DNA of 64,000 nucleotides from Acanthornis magna (Eukaryota > Chordata > Aves > Passeriformes > Acanthizidae), in the NCBI GenBank assembly GCA_036785705.1, contig JAWUZG010000001.1, positions 1,488,001 to 1,552,000 on the forward strand, written 5' to 3'. Shown piece by piece: positions 1 through 14,140 of this stretch; the stretch's first letter is position 1; each line of letters starts with the position of its first letter. The notes under the pieces are model-generated. The model did not search any database and was not told where the DNA came from. It saw only the letters and a list, made by a program, of their open reading frames with translations. The position numbers were made by a program, and so were the translations under genes.

Positions 1-875
1 AAGAAGACCAATAAATAAATCAGATCTTTGTGAAATAGGAGCTTCACGTTTTGAGTATTACAAACCTGAGGAGCCATTTACACTTTGGATTTTATGGTTG
101 GGGTGATGCACAGGATGATACAACCTGCAGTAGGTATCACCGGGTGGTTTTTTTAGGCCAGAGGAATCATTATGGCATTTATTTCAACCTTCAGTGTATC
201 AGGTTGTAGTTTTCTCATCAGCTTGCTTTGCATGGAGTCCAGGATGTTTGGAATTTTAAATCTTATTTTCCTCTCTAATATTGCCTGTGTGCACCTCTTG
301 CAGCAGGCAAACGCTTTCTCTGGCAGAGCAGGCTGAGGAGCACTTACTGATGAGGTAAAGTCGCAGTGAACTTCAAAAGAAACCAAACAACAACCCCTAA
401 AATACACAATGTTTGGAAGTCTGACCTCTGCTAACCTGACCCTCTGTTTCAGGGCATTTTGTTTGTTTTGGATGCCAAGGGGTGGCTGTGGGTCTGCAGC
501 AGCACTGAGTGAGCACCAAAACTCATAACTGAAAACTCTTCAGGGATTCAATCTTTATTATTGAAATACCTTGATTATTTTGAAATGTCTTGATTTTTAA
601 AACTTACGGATGCTCTTAAAGCACATTACATTGATTACTATGAGAACTGGCAAGTGCAGTGACAGCCAGCATCACTCATGCATTCTCACAGACCTGCACA
701 TAAAGTCTAGAAAGAAATGCAAAATACCCCTTTAAAAAATAGTGGGAAAATTTAGAAAAATCCTTATGTGCTTTCTTTCTTTCCCTCTGTTATTTCACTT
801 AGCTTCTTGAATCAGAAAATTTGGGTGGGAGAATTATACATGACTAGTATTTTTAAAATTTTTACAGACCATTTA

Positions 876-1070
876 CAGAATTACAGAATCGATGAGGTTG
901 GAAAAGACCTCTGAGATCATGGAGTCCAACCTATGACCAATCACCACCTTGTCAACCAGACCATGGCACTGAGTGCCACATCCAGTCTTTACTTAAACAC
1001 CTCTAGGGATGGTGATGCCATCACCATTCATCCCCTTCCAGGGATTTCTCAGGAATAACAAGGCATTCCC
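876..1070 (-). mobile_element. CR1 LINE 3' fragment
   Basis: The segment reads ACAGAATCGATGAGGTTGGA, then a run corresponding to the CR1 3' UTR in reverse complement, including GTGCCACATCCAGTC and ACACCTCTAGGGATGGTGAT. It is a 5'-truncated copy, diverged. Confidence 0.8.
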
Positions 1071-2160
1071 TTTTGCGTGGATAAAGCATTCAGTTATTTT
1101 TGGAGAAATTTCTTTTTTCCAGCAGTTGGAGCAGGAACAAGACTCTATTTCTGCTTCTCGCTGCCTTTTCGCTTAGCAAAAGGACCAAGGGAAGGGAAGG
1201 ACCAAGAGGGAGAGTGAGAGGAAGCGGCTCAGGTGTTGGGAGCAGGGGATGGAGATACTCAGTGTCATTTGGGCTGTAGGGAGGGTTTGGATTTGAGCAG
1301 CAAATGCTGAATGGCAGCACCGGTTTGGTTACTTCTTCTGCCTCCCTTGTGTGAGGGTGTTTTATGCAGCAGTTTGTTTAAATGAAAGCAAAAGCAGCAT
1401 TTTTCTAAAGCTGGAGAAGGGGTAGTGCTGTGTAGCAGGACATCAGACTAGAATTTGCCTTTGTAAGTGTGGTAGGTAAGGGAAGTGCTGGGGGTGCAGG
1501 TTGCCTAATCTGCCAGAGATCTCAGGGAAATGCCAGTTGTGTTTGGGTTTGTGTTTGTGTGTTTATTCCCTGCATTGTCAGCTGCCTCTGCGGCTGTAGG
1601 AGTGGGGCTGCTGCAGGAGCTTCAGAGAGGTATGAAAAACATTCCTTCTAAAAATACTGGGAAGCTCCCTCCACCCCCATTGTTTATTGGAAACTTTTCC
1701 CCCGTCTTAAGATATTTGATTATGGTGTAATGCAGCTAATTTAAGCATCTGTTTATCACTGCCTGGCTAGACTGAATGTGAAATTTCAATTGAATTACCT
1801 CCCAAGAGAGCTTTGAGCTCTGAGGGTAAAACAAATCATTTTCTCTCCATTCCCCTGGGACTGTCAATAAAAAGAATTCATCTAAATAGTTTACATGCGT
1901 TTTGAAATGTTGCATCTACTAGACTTGGGTTTGTTGTTAGTGGAAAATTGCCAGTGTGAGTGGAATATTGGCTTTAACTCGACTATGGCAGTGTTGTAGC
2001 ATGGTGGTACATGGTCTGGAAAGGCTACAGCTGTGAAATCATTTGCATTTAATTCATATTTGATCAATAAATGTGTGTGCTTTATTTTAGAACAGAGGAT
2101 AGCCTATAAACCTAAGCTTATTTCGACCTCAGGCAGAAGATGTCGCCAACCCAGTAGCTT

Positions 2161-2450
2161 AAAATCATAGAATACCCTGAGTTGGAAAGGATCATGGAGT
2201 CCATGGATCATTGACTCCAGGTCCTGGCCCTGCACAGGACAGCTTCAGGAGTCCCACCCTGTGCCTGAGAGAGTTGTCCAAACGCTCCTTGAGCTCTCTC
2301 AGGCTTGGTGCTGTGACTGCTTCCCCGGGGAGCTGTTCCAGTGCCCAGCCACCCTCTGGGGGAAGAGCCTTTTCCTGATATCCAACCTAAATCTGCCTTG
2401 ACACATCTTCATGCCATTCTCTCAGGTCCTAAGAGTTTCTCCAGCCTTTC
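2161..2450 (-). mobile_element. CR1 LINE 3' fragment
   Basis: It begins AATCATAGAATACCCTGAGT and continues with TCCTGGCCCTGCACAGGACA, TTGAGCTCTCTCAGGCTTGG and GAAGAGCCTTTTCCTGATAT. These are hallmarks of one avian CR1 subfamily in reverse complement. Confidence 0.88.
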
Positions 2451-3164
2451 CAGTTGAGACATTACAATGAGGTGAATTATTGCTGTGGGCTGCTGGTGGA
2501 ACATGGGAAGCCCCTCATCATCACCACAGCTTTGTCTGCTCCTAAATATTTGTGTGTGCACATGCTGTTAAACATATTTTCACTTCCACAAGAAACAGAA
2601 GCTTTTCTCTTTTATTTGTCATCATGTCAACAAAGATCTGGGAGAGGGCAGAGTACAGGTTTTTCTTGCTCTGCAAAAAGAGCACTCACTTTACATTTTC
2701 TCTGTTGTTTTGGTAGTGTGAAGAGAGGAGATTTTCCTTCTAGTTTGCCTTACTTGGATTGGAAGTGAAATCTGCCTCCATCCACCTGCAGAAGACCTGC
2801 AGGTCTGATCTGTAGGTGCTTTTAGCCTGGACTGGGCTGCTCTGCTGAGGGGCAGGTGCTGCCTTCACTCCAGCTGGGATGTGTGGACATGTCCATGAGC
2901 TGCAGGCAGCAGTCCCTGTGCTGGTGGTGCCCCAGTGCATCCCCACTGCTCTCCTTGATGGATAAACAAGTTCCCCTCAGCTGAGTTTGCTGCCTGGGAA
3001 GGAGCCCTAGACTGTCTCAGCATGTAACTGTGGGCTATATTTTCAGATGCAAAGGAGGACACAAAGATAAGTCTTCCTTGTGGGAATATCCACACTAGCC
3101 TTTGTGCCCATCACCCGAGTCTCACCAGTGGAGCTTACTTGGAGCTGCACTGTCCAGGTTGAGG

Positions 3165-3388
3165 GTAATTAGATACAAGAAAGGAATTTTTTAGTCTGAG
3201 AGTGGTAAGGCCCTGGCACAGGTTATCCAGAGAAGCTGTGGCTGCCCCGTCCCTGGAAGTGTCCAAGGCCAGGTTGGATGAGGCTCTGGATAACCTGGTC
3301 TAGAGGAAGGTGTTCTGCCCATGGAACAGGGGTGGAACTGGATGGTTTTTAAGGTCTTTTCCAATCCAAACTATTTTGCGATTCTCTG
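3165..3388 (+). mobile_element. CR1 LINE 3' fragment
   Basis: It contains AAGGCCCTGGCACAGGTTAT, GAAGTGTCCAAGGCCAGGTT and a 3' end AATCCAAACTATTTTGCGAT. The order matches the sense CR1 3' UTR, including the terminal ATTCT-type unit. Confidence 0.87.
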
Positions 3389-6300
3389 AGTTGCATTCAA
3401 GCAGGAAAACTGCAATCCAGGAGTAATAAAATTGAAAGGTGACCTGAGAGTGTGAGTGTTTGTACCCCAGCTATTGTACCCCAGACCAGCATACAGGTAA
3501 CCTGCACAGTGAGCAGACTGTGGATGGAGCAGAAGGGAGGTGGATGGCAGAATTTGTTTTCCTGGCGCTCTCCTGTTGCCAACAATTCAGATGAGAGTTA
3601 AAAGGAGATCCAGCTGGCAGTAGAAAGATGCTTCATCTTTACACCAGGTTGTTTTTTATGATGTAGATAGTTTAAAATTTGCTCTTACACAGATATTTAG
3701 GCAGTGAAAAAAACTTCTTTAAAGATCTTATAGTAGTGATAGCAGTGAGAAGCTTGGAGGTGGCCGTGCAGAGTGAATGTCTGTTGATTCCTTTGGAGTG
3801 GAAACGTGCTCAGACCTGCAGCAGCCAGCCCAGGTAAGCAGCTAAACCATGTAATCGCCCTATCACTCTCTCAGACTCCTCTCCTAGTTCTGTTTTTATT
3901 GATGATAAAAGACGTCTCTTTATGTTAACTGAGATAATTTTAGATGACACAGCAGTTGGAATGACAGTCAAAAATCGCAGTCCAAAAACTGCACAAACAG
4001 ATGAAAGCTTTAAGAAATTTTAGAGTTCACTTGTTCAGGAGTTTGGTGTTTCTGTGGTCATTCTGATAGTTGGTCATGTTTAAAGGCAAAGCCCAAGGAA
4101 CTTAAATGCCACATACATAGCCACTGCATTTTCTGACAGCAATCATCAGCAGTAGTTCCTGCAGTCATTACAGGGAGGGTTTGAAGAGAGAGGCACAATA
4201 TTGCTTGTTTACTTGTCAATCTTTTCTTTAGTGTGGGGGGCTGACTGTTTAAAGACCTTGTTTGCAGAAGCAATAAAAGCTCCTCACAGATGGCAACAGC
4301 ATGGGAACGATTAAAGTTTTAACTTACACCAGCATTCATTGTAAACAGCAAAAGCGTAATTGTGGTAAAGATGATTCTGTATTTTTATTCCAAAACAGTA
4401 GTAGACCAGAAGTCTGTGGGTAAGTTGAAGCTTTGGCCTGTGTTGTGAGATGCTAATAGTCCATATTTCCTCTCTGGCTCTAAATATGGAACTGTTTTGA
4501 CAGTTTAAGTATACTGTAAAGCGATTAATCCTGACAGGGTTGATAGTAACTTAAGAAAAACATTTTTAAACCCCAAAACTGCAGTTTATCTTAATGAGTA
4601 GCTCACACTGTCAACAGCAAAGCCCTGTTACTGTGTGTAATAGGGTTTAGAGACTATCACGATGAGAAAGGACAGGTCTTGTAATTTGAAAATACATGAC
4701 TGGAAGTAGAGATAGTTCCTTCCACCAAGCCTCCAGCCTGAGGTGCTTCACCTGTACCTCTCTCACCTTGCTTCGAAACAGTATTAAGAAAAAATTTATT
4801 TTTGAGATCCTTGAACTAAAATGATCATCTTTTAGGAGAGGTGTGCAAAGATGCCAGCTGCTTAAAGTAGATGCAAGAGTTTGTGTAATGCTAAAAGTGA
4901 GCACCTACATGAGAACAATCTTGGAGCGTTTCCAGTTACAAATAAGTCCTGTGTCACAAAAAGTCAGAAGTCTCCCTTGAATGAAGATCATTACCCTCAG
5001 GGTGCATGTTGGTCACTCTTTAAAATTCTTATAAAAACAAAGAAATTAATTATCCAGTATAAAAATGGGACATACGTCTCCTGGCAAACATTCAATTAAC
5101 TTTTTAGTGCTTGCTACTTAACGTTGTGTTTGACCACTCGAGCATTGAGAACAACTTTCCTTTGAGAGGGAGCTGGGGTGGAACGTGGCATTGGGCTGGA
5201 GCTCTGCTCCGCTGGCCACTCGGAGCTGGTCATCAACATTTTTCCCATGATCGTTGAGTGTGGAGCTAGTTATATTTTACTTATGCATGTGAGATGTAAT
5301 TTGCTTTGGGACAGGGTTGGGTTTTTTTTTTTTTTTTTGCAAGCTGGATGATGTTTTATTGAGAATATAATTTAGCTAGTTTTGCAATCATAGACTGGTT
5401 TGCAGTGGTTGAGCATGAACTACCAATTAAAAGCAACTGTATAATACTTGTAATTCCCATGACTAATGGGCTGAAAATATGGAGCTCTTTGACCTGGATC
5501 CAGTCCAAGCCAAAGATGAATTATGCCACATAGATCACATTTTCTACTGTTAAAATATCCAACAGTGCAAGTGTAAACTCCATACTTTCAGAAATGTTGG
5601 CTTCCTAAGGAAGAGCTGACATGATGACAGATCTGTTTTAAGAATAATGCATGAGAAGAACTTGAATAACTGTGTTTTTGTAGAACTTTTACCTAATTCT
5701 GTGTACACAGATATAATTTATAATCTCCTTTCATCATTAATCTCCTGCTGCTTTACTAACAAGTGATTATGTACTGAAACAATTGGAAGGGAAAGATTCT
5801 CTGAGATTTTTATTGAGTGTGTGATGTCCTTTAGATTGGCAGTAAAAATCACACTGATCACTACAAGATCTATATACATAGTAATTTTTTCAAGTGCATC
5901 CTGTATGTAAAGATTCTCAAATTGATCTTTGATCATTGTACATGATTTTTTTTTCCCCCCTCAAAAGGATCACAAAAATTGTGACATTTGGGGTTAAATC
6001 CAGTACTCTAAATAGCTCCGTTTTGTTGTTCTGGTAGCAGAACAAAATTAAATATCTATGGGTTAAACTTAGTTGGTTGAGCTGCTTAAATGCTGTATAA
6101 ATATGCAGGGGCCAAAGCTGATGTGAAGGAAAGTGCTCTGCTCGTGAAACGAGGCAGTGATTGTGTGGCAGGGCAGTAGGAGTTCTCTTGGAAACAGGGG
6201 AAATTATCAGCGTACCAGGACAGAATGCAAAGGTCGATCTGCTGAATACAAATAAAGTATTGAGCACCAGGTTCTGCCTCATGGAGCTGGCGCTTTTGGA

Positions 6301-8310
6301 ACCGCTGTGATAAATGCACTGATAAATTCGAGGGAATGAGTGCTATTGCAAAAGCCTGATGAAGGCTAGAAAGTGTCCAGCTAGTAGGAATTGCATTGCT
6401 TGGTCAGGCACAATGAAATTAAATAGAATTTGCTTTAGTGAAATTGCATCAGGGATGATTAAAGGTGCTGCTGGGAGAAGGTGGTGATCACCTTCCACTG
6501 AAGCCACTTCAGTGACTCCGTCGTTTACTCCTTACGTGTTTTGGCTTTTTCTCATTTTTTTGCTCATTTCCTCTGACTTCAAAGCTCTTTTCCCCCTCCT
6601 GGTCCCTTCCACCTTTTTGTTGTGCCCCTGTTCCGAGCCTGAAAGCAGCACCAGGCTGCTTCAGAGAGCAGGGAGCACATCAGCTCCATTCCTTGGCTCC
6701 ATGAGTTTGCCCAAATACACCATGTCCTGCACCTCCCCTTACCCACACACAGCATTCTTCATTCCCCTGCTCTTTGATAATTGTGTTTTGGGTCAAGATT
6801 TGGCCTTTTAGCTCCAGAAAGCTGATTCATGTAACACAGCAGCGTATTCCTTCCTCACCTGGGTGAAACAGAGCCTTGCGGGTGGGAGTTGTTCCCTGCT
6901 CCACCACAACTCCGCTGTTGGGATCTGCAGCTGGGATTCTGCTCTCTGTATCTCATTTCCAGCCAAATCTCGAAGCAGCTTCTGATCCTGAACTGCTAAA
7001 CGCACCCTGGTGTGGTGTCACGGGTGCCTCACCTCGGGACTAAACTGCTCATTGGATGTTTTCTTGATGGAAAAATCTGCAGAAGCGTCTGAGTCGAACT
7101 CCCCTCGGTTTCGCTTTGATATGTTTTGCATTTTGCGTTAGTGTTTAGAGGCCTTTGGCCTCGCGGGTGTTTAAAAATGAATTGTAAGAGAATTAACAAC
7201 TTTCCAGTTGTTTTACTTTCCTAAAAAACAACAACAGAGCAGTGCCCAGGGCTGCAGGCAGCACCGAGGCCTCGCTGTGCCCTGCTGTGTTTGCAGGGAA
7301 GCTGAGACACCAAATGTGAAGTTTGAGTGACTTGAACTAGATTTTTCCCTAGATGGGCTGACGGTGTAATGAGTCTTTTATGGTAAAATAAAACACGTGC
7401 ACATAGAAATACACACACGTATATATGTATAACCATGTGTAACATCCCTATGTTACCAAGATGAGAAAATCTCATGACTGTTTTGTTTCCATTTGACATT
7501 TAAATGATCGTCTGGCATTGGGACCAGAGTTCCGTACTCTAAATAAAAAGGGACACATCAAATTCATATAGGAACACCTTGGCACTGTAAGTGGAGCCTA
7601 TTTCCTCAGTGTATGTATTTTCTTGAAATATTTGTCATTTTACCTCTTCTTCTGCTGGTTAATGCTGGACTAAGAAGTGTGAGAAATATTTTTCATGATT
7701 GCAGTTGTTGGAGCAGTGCATGTGCAGAGCTGTGTTCGGTCATTTATTCCCTCTTCATTTTTGTAGCAATTGTAGCATGAACTAATTATTTTCTCAGCTT
7801 GAGATGTGTTGGAGTTGCGTTTGATAACTGTTTATTTTACAGAAGAAGCCTTTTTGAAGGAGTCACCTAAGCTTGGACATGGGGTCCTCTGCTCCCTTCA
7901 AAGGCACAGGGAAGGTTTGCCTGGGGGAGAAAAGGTTGGACAGTAAATTGATGCCTCTCCTTCATCCATGTGTGAAGATCCAGGTGTAAAGTTAATGCTG
8001 CCACTAATGAAATTGTCTTTCTCTCCACGCTGGCAAGTCCCTTGAATTGCCCAGACACCAGCAGTGGTAGCCAAATGGAGCCACGTGGCTCAGAGGAGTT
8101 GTGGAAAGAGAGAAGCAAAGGTGTTTCAGCAAAGAAATCAGCACTCCAGTGCGTTTAAACCATGTCTCTTTGCTTATCCTGGGAATCAAAGCCACCGAAA
8201 TGCCACCTTCTCTCTGCCATTGACTCATTTCCAAAGAATTTGCTATTGACCTGTGTGAAGGGACCTTAAATACACCACAGAGCTCAAAACTTGCACCAAA
8301 ATGACGCTGT
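3389..8310. other. Intron 2 stretch, unique sequence
   Basis: No coding exon or recognisable transposon. It holds the poly-T run at 5322-5338 and a CpG-retaining islet near 6878-7167. Short open frames here show no family resemblance and no codon-like pattern. Confidence 0.55.
5322..5338 (+). repeat. Poly-T run (17 bases)
   Basis: A homopolymer of 17 T follows ACAGGGTTGGG. It may be the reverse-complement tail of a retrocopy, but no retrocopy is visible beside it. Confidence 0.8.
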
Positions 8311-8354
8311 AGTAGTAATAATAATGATAATAATAATAATAGTAACAACGACAA
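8311..8354 (+). repeat. Trinucleotide microsatellite (AGT/AAT)n
   Basis: AGTAGTAATAATAATGATAA continues as TAATAATAATAGTAACAACG. It is an imperfect trinucleotide array, likely length-variable. Confidence 0.85.
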
Positions 8355-11300
8355 CATGAACAAGTCCAGTTTCCTGCAGATTGAAATTGGCTCAGTAAAT
8401 TTGACTCCACATTTAGCTTCTGAGGTGATAATGCATCAGATTACACTGTGTGGGTATTTTCCATAGCATGTCAGTAAAATAGAAACTAATATTCTGTATT
8501 GGCATTTCAGAAGGTGCTTCTATAGAGGGTGAAGCTTTCAATGAAGATTTAAGGACTGTTACTGTAAATTTGACTGTTTTGTGTATTTTTCATTGCAGGC
8601 AGCTGTCTTCTATTATAGACAAAATATTAATAGTTTAAATTTTTTTTGTTTAGAGATATAGGTGGTAGAGTTTCAGAACATAAATATATGGTTTTTATGT
8701 CAAAAAAATGAATATAGCACTTGAAAGAGTTAATTATCTCCACATTTCCATAACTTCATTAGTTCCCTAACTTACTTAATGCTTCAGCAGTGTTTACTGA
8801 GTGCTTTGTGCACACAAAGGGGCAATTTTTGCCCTGGAAGCCTCAGTCTTGGGTCATCAGATGTAAGATTTGATAATGCAGGAAGCAGTAATCAATGACC
8901 AATTCTGAGCAGTTTTAACTGCAACAGCTGGTTAAAAAAATTTACAATCTGTACTTCAACAGAAAATGAGGTTCTCAATTACACTAATACTTTGCTTGAA
9001 ACAGCTTTTGCTTTCTGTAGAAAAGTGCCTTTTTGTGGTAGACCAGAAAACTTTTTTTTTCCCTTCTAGGGAAGAGTTTGTGCATAAAACCATTTTCTGA
9101 TCAGCTTTAAAATGCAGAGATAGCAAAGACCACTTAGAGTTTTTTCTCATCACTCCTAAGGAAACTAAATGCTAAACTATCACCATTATGTGAGGTTTAT
9201 TGAAAGCTAGAAAAGGTTCTTGCTATTTTATCCTCTCCCCATACCCCAGAAGAGGAAGAAAATGAAATAAAATATAAATGCCAGGGTATTTTTGCCTCCA
9301 GAGTTGTTACTGAGAGCTTTAGCTGCTTCAGTGCTTTCCTGCCTTCTCTCTGAAGCTGTGCTTGTTGGTCCCACTTGCAGCAGGAACTGACAGCGTTTAA
9401 AAACATGTGTGACGAGAGGAGGGGAAACGGGAGTAAATTATATTGGCTTTTTCCAGGAAAATGTGAGTTTTGCCAAACACTGATAGAGCAAAAGCTTTTC
9501 ACAGGAGAAACCAGTTTCCATTTGGAAATGCTGCTGAGATGTTGCTGAATTAACTCCTGTGCCTTCTCTTCCTCACTTGGGTTCTCTGCATGGACTTCAT
9601 TCCTTTCCTCTCACCTGACCTCAATGAGCACAAAAATTGGTGTTTTCTTAGGGGTTTTAATGAAAAAAAAAAGAAAAAAGTCTATTTTTCTTTTTGCCAG
9701 TCACCTGGTCAGAGCCTTCAGCCCAAACAAGCAAAATCTGAGTTATAATAGATGAATAAACAACTTTTTTGATGTTCTATGATATTGGCAGCTGCTATAG
9801 CAATGGGCTGACACAGCTTTCCCTCGAATGGCTCTGGTGTGTGGCTGCTCTCCACATCAGCCAGGTTGGAGCTGTGTCCTGCCTGGGAATGGAGATGGGA
9901 AAAATATCTTAGCTACACATACACCATAAAATCAGGTTTTCATGGTACTTGGAATGGTAAGGAGTATATGTCTGTGTGTTTGGGATTTTTATTTCTGTAG
10001 CAGTACAAAGCATCAGTTGATTCCCAGAAGTTTGGAGTTGAGGATAACTCCAAGTGAATTACTTTTTTTGTTCGTTATCCCTGTGCTTGTCTGGCTCATG
10101 CTGAAGTGACGTATCGCTGTCACTGTGGTGGAGGAATCCTGTTTTACAATGTGCTTTTAAGACAACAATGCTTTATTTGAAGGGCAGAAGGAGAACACTT
10201 GGAATCCACTTCCTTATTATTAACCTCAAAGTCTCCTCTCTGTGAGCGTTTTGATGGCATGGGGTGGTTTCTTCTTTCTGGCTCTTCACAGTTGCTTTTC
10301 CCAGGTTTTAGCCAGTTTTTCACTAATTCTAAACTGTGTATTCACAGGCTGCTTCACAGGCTTGGGGGTTTGGTAACTCCTTTAATTTGGCTCCATAGTT
10401 CACAAAATATCCACAGATGAAATTGCGTTCTTTGGTTATAGCATGAATATGGATTTTCATACGCCAAACTCTGGAAATCTGGTTTTGGCTGTGGAAGAGC
10501 CATGCACAGAGCAGAAAACGTTGGGGATGGATAGATGGGCATGTGCTGCCAGTACAGGAGATTTCATGTTGCAATTGTATTCAAAAATTAACCCAGAGCA
10601 AACTAATTTCTTCTACAAAGTGTACTTTCAAACCTTCTGTGGTTGCTTTGGTTGCTTGGCTATAATCCCATTAACTTTTAAAATTTAATATGGAGGCAGA
10701 CATAAGCTCTGACTTATATCTCTAAACAATTTTTTTTAAAAGTCAAATCAAACTTGAGGGATTTGGTTCAGGATCCACTTTAAAAACATATGGGAATATT
10801 TACACTGGCTCACACGGGTACTGAAGCTGTTTGGCAAGTGGTTACAAATAGGAATCAAAGATCCCTATAAATCCATTGAACAAACAGACAGACACCTCAA
10901 GGAAGATGATTCAAAATGCTGGATATCTAAACTGGATGCCTAAAGAAAATTGTATAAACACCTTGGATTCTCCCTACTTTTCCTCTCCACCCTGTTCTTC
11001 CAACAGACATTTATACTCATCCATTAGTAAAAAAGAAAAGGCTTTTTCCTACTTAGTTTTGCAGATGGTTTTGGCCTTAAACACAGCAGATTCTACAAAA
11101 ATGCAATTATTTAAGCTTTCGTTTTTAATGTGGCTCATCATTGCTAAATTGAAGAACCCAGGATTAAAAAAAAGCACGTAATGTGAATTAAATGGTGGTG
11201 GTGGCCAGCAAGTGTTTGTGTTACAGCAATAGTATCACAGGTTCATTTCCTTTGTATATCTTACTTTGGTTTTGCAAACTAGGATGGGGTTTTTCCATCT

Positions 11301-11842
11301 TTTTCTGTATACTTTTTCAGGGCCTTTTGTTTCCAAAGATGTAAATTGAAAGAGATGCCATTTCCACGCAAAGAGATGAAATGTTTATTTTAAGAACACA
11401 CAAGGACTCTGTTACGATGTAACTTGTTGAATCCTTGATGCCAGACTGGCTTTCCTTGGAAGATGAATGGGAATTTGAAAAGGACCCTGTCAAAGGAATT
11501 GGGCTTTACAGTTACTCCTTTTAGCCAAAGCTTTGCTTCACGCTCCTCTGTTTTGTCTTTTAAGCATGAAGGAGCAACATGTAAGAAAACAAGAAGTTTG
11601 CAGCCTTGGTGCATGTTTTGGGATATTTTTGTGGTTTATGAACTGTTTCCAAGCCTTCTCCAAGCCCCCTCCCCAGAACAAGGGAACAAGCCCCCAAAAC
11701 CCTCCATACAAGCAGAGGGAAGCAAAATGAGCAAAATTCCGACAAGTTTTTGTTAAAGGTTTTTTTTTCCTGTGATAATGTTGTAGCTGGAGAAGCCTGG
11801 GGCTGTGGGGAATTGTGCTGAGCTCCCGGTGGGCTCATGGAT

Positions 11843-11863
11843 GGGAATGGGGATGGGGATGGG
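11843..11863 (+). other. G-quadruplex-type motif
   Basis: Four runs of three or four G are separated by loops AAT, AT and AT. This fits the standard short-loop quadruplex pattern on the strand that matches the TAF3 transcript. No gene start is near. Confidence 0.7.
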
Positions 11864-14091
11864 ATGCTGGGACTCACAGGGTCGGGCTGCAGGTCCCTGG
11901 GCACAGCAGAAATCGGCACTGGCTCGGTCGTGCTCTCAGCTCATGTGGAAGAGGGAACCGGTTGTTTGGAACAGGCTGCTATGATTTTGTCGTGCCTTTG
12001 TTCTCTGCCAAAGTTGTACAGAAGCAGGGAGTGAGAATATCCTCCTGCCACCTTTCCGGAGGCATTTTCAAACCTGCACGTCAGTGTAAATCGGAAGAAC
12101 TCTAAAACAAAGGGAAGGAGCAGTGTAAGGTTGAGCTGAGCTGCAGCAGTGCCTTCTGAGGGTGCTTAACCTCGCGTATTTTATTTTCTTCTTGTCTAAC
12201 TGGTGTATCTGTAGCTGCAGACAGTGCGCTCTTAATAAAATTAAAAGTGGGAATTAAATATGGTAGTACTGAGTGATATGGCAAAGCTGAGAGTTTCTCA
12301 TGCAACTTTGCTTCCCTCTGATCTTTTATTCAGCGTTTAGAGAGGGAAGATCTGCCGTCCTTTCCCTGACATATTTTTTAATACCCTCTATGCTTCCTGC
12401 ACTCTACTTCCCCATTTGGATTTCTATACTTCTAAAATGTTATGTGTACGGGCAAGGGTTCATAAATATATATGTTCCCTGACGGTTTCAGTTCCTGCGT
12501 GTGTTAATGAATACATATCCCTCGATGGAGTTTCAGTTCTGCGGCAGACGCGATGGATTTCTCCCTCTTTATCAGTGGCACCATTAGTAGAGATAGAAAT
12601 GGAAACTTTTTCAACTAAAACCAGCTGGGATATCATTGATCAAGATACAGTCTAACCCAGGAAAGTGGGGTGTAAGTAGTAATCGGAGCTGTAATGCAGT
12701 TGAAATGATGTTTTGCTTGCTGTTTGTTTTTAGGATATTTCTTGACCTATTCATTCGTTCGTTCTCTGTCTCTGTTTTCCCTTAAAAATATAAATTTCTC
12801 AAAGCTGATGATAAAAAGGGGTTTAGTGCTACTGAAACAACAGATAGAAATATCAGAAATATAATTTTGTTCTCTTAAAAATATTTTAAAATATGTTACA
12901 GGTATGTAAAAGGGGAAATATGACACTCCAAGGAATTTTCAAATCCGTGACATCTTTTCCCTTTAATGTGTTACACTTAACATTGCTGTTTAAAAGCATG
13001 GAACAAGACTTCATAGGTTTATGTTTAAAAAAAAAACCAAAACAAAACAAAAAACCCCAACCTTCCCAAGACACTGGATTTACATTTTAAAAAGAAAACA
13101 GGTTACAAAGACCCTGCCATTTAGTGTGCAGAAATGAGCATTTGATGATGGGTTTCAAAGGAAGCAGATTAAGTGATTCACAAGTGCTGTGGCGTTTGGC
13201 ACGTGTGGGGATTCGAGCAGTAAGTCAGAAAGACACTGATTAAATACTGTCAGGGAACCAGCTTTGTTGCATCTGTTTTGATGACAAAGATCTAATTTTG
13301 AATTATTTTGACAGATTAGAAATGCAGTTTACAGCAGCAAATATTTTTCCCCTTAGAGTTCTAGGCAGACAAATTGACTTGCCTTGATTGTCTCCTTTTC
13401 AATACTTATTCTCTATAACTAAGTTCCAGAGTCAGATCAGGACACTAATTCGCTTTGCTTTCTAAAAAGCATTTTAAAGACAAAACCTAAACTGTATTAA
13501 ATATTTACATGTCATCAGTCAGTGTAATTACCGCAGTGGTTACATTCTGTTTGGGAGAGGGGAGGGAGGTGGTCATGCAACATCAAGAGGCAGCTGATAT
13601 TTAGGGGACAATTTCTATCATAGCGTGATCACCGTGGGAATGCTACTCTGAGGCAAGGAAATTCTTTTTCCAGTCAAATGCATTTTATTATAAGATTCAA
13701 TCCTCGATCCTGCCTTGCAGCCCTCCTTTCTCACTTGGCTGCATTGGTGTTACTGCTTTTCACCACAGGTTAGTGCAGATAGGGCTCAGATTTTCCCAGT
13801 TTCTGCCCTCTCTGATTCTTTCCATTCCCTCCTTCATCCCAAGTAATTCTTCCCTACACACGCCCGTCATTTTTGTACTGTTTGTAGGAAAGTGATATTA
13901 AAATAATATTATAGCAGCCCCTAGTAAATGTGGAGTCTGTGTGTATTGGTTACATGGGATTAGTGATTGCAGATATGCGGACACATAGAAATAGTTGTTG
14001 TACATCTCTGGCCATTTGATCTCGCTGCTGCTCATTCTCCCATTGGATTTGTAGTATTTAAAAGTTATGTAGCAAATTCAGAAAGTTGCAT

Positions 14092-14140
14092 TTATAATTA
14101 TAATTATTATATATCTATAATATATATAATTATAATAATT
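14092..14140 (+). repeat. AT-rich near-palindromic simple repeat
   Basis: Consists of TTATAATTATAATTATTATA, then TATCTATAATATATATAATT and ATAATAATT. The two halves are nearly inverse copies and could fold into a hairpin. Confidence 0.8.

Noticed and set aside
7148..7162. Perfect 15-base hairpin GAGGCCTTTGGCCTC
   Set aside because: A six-base stem with no conserved context is expected by chance in 64 kb; no RNA family fits.
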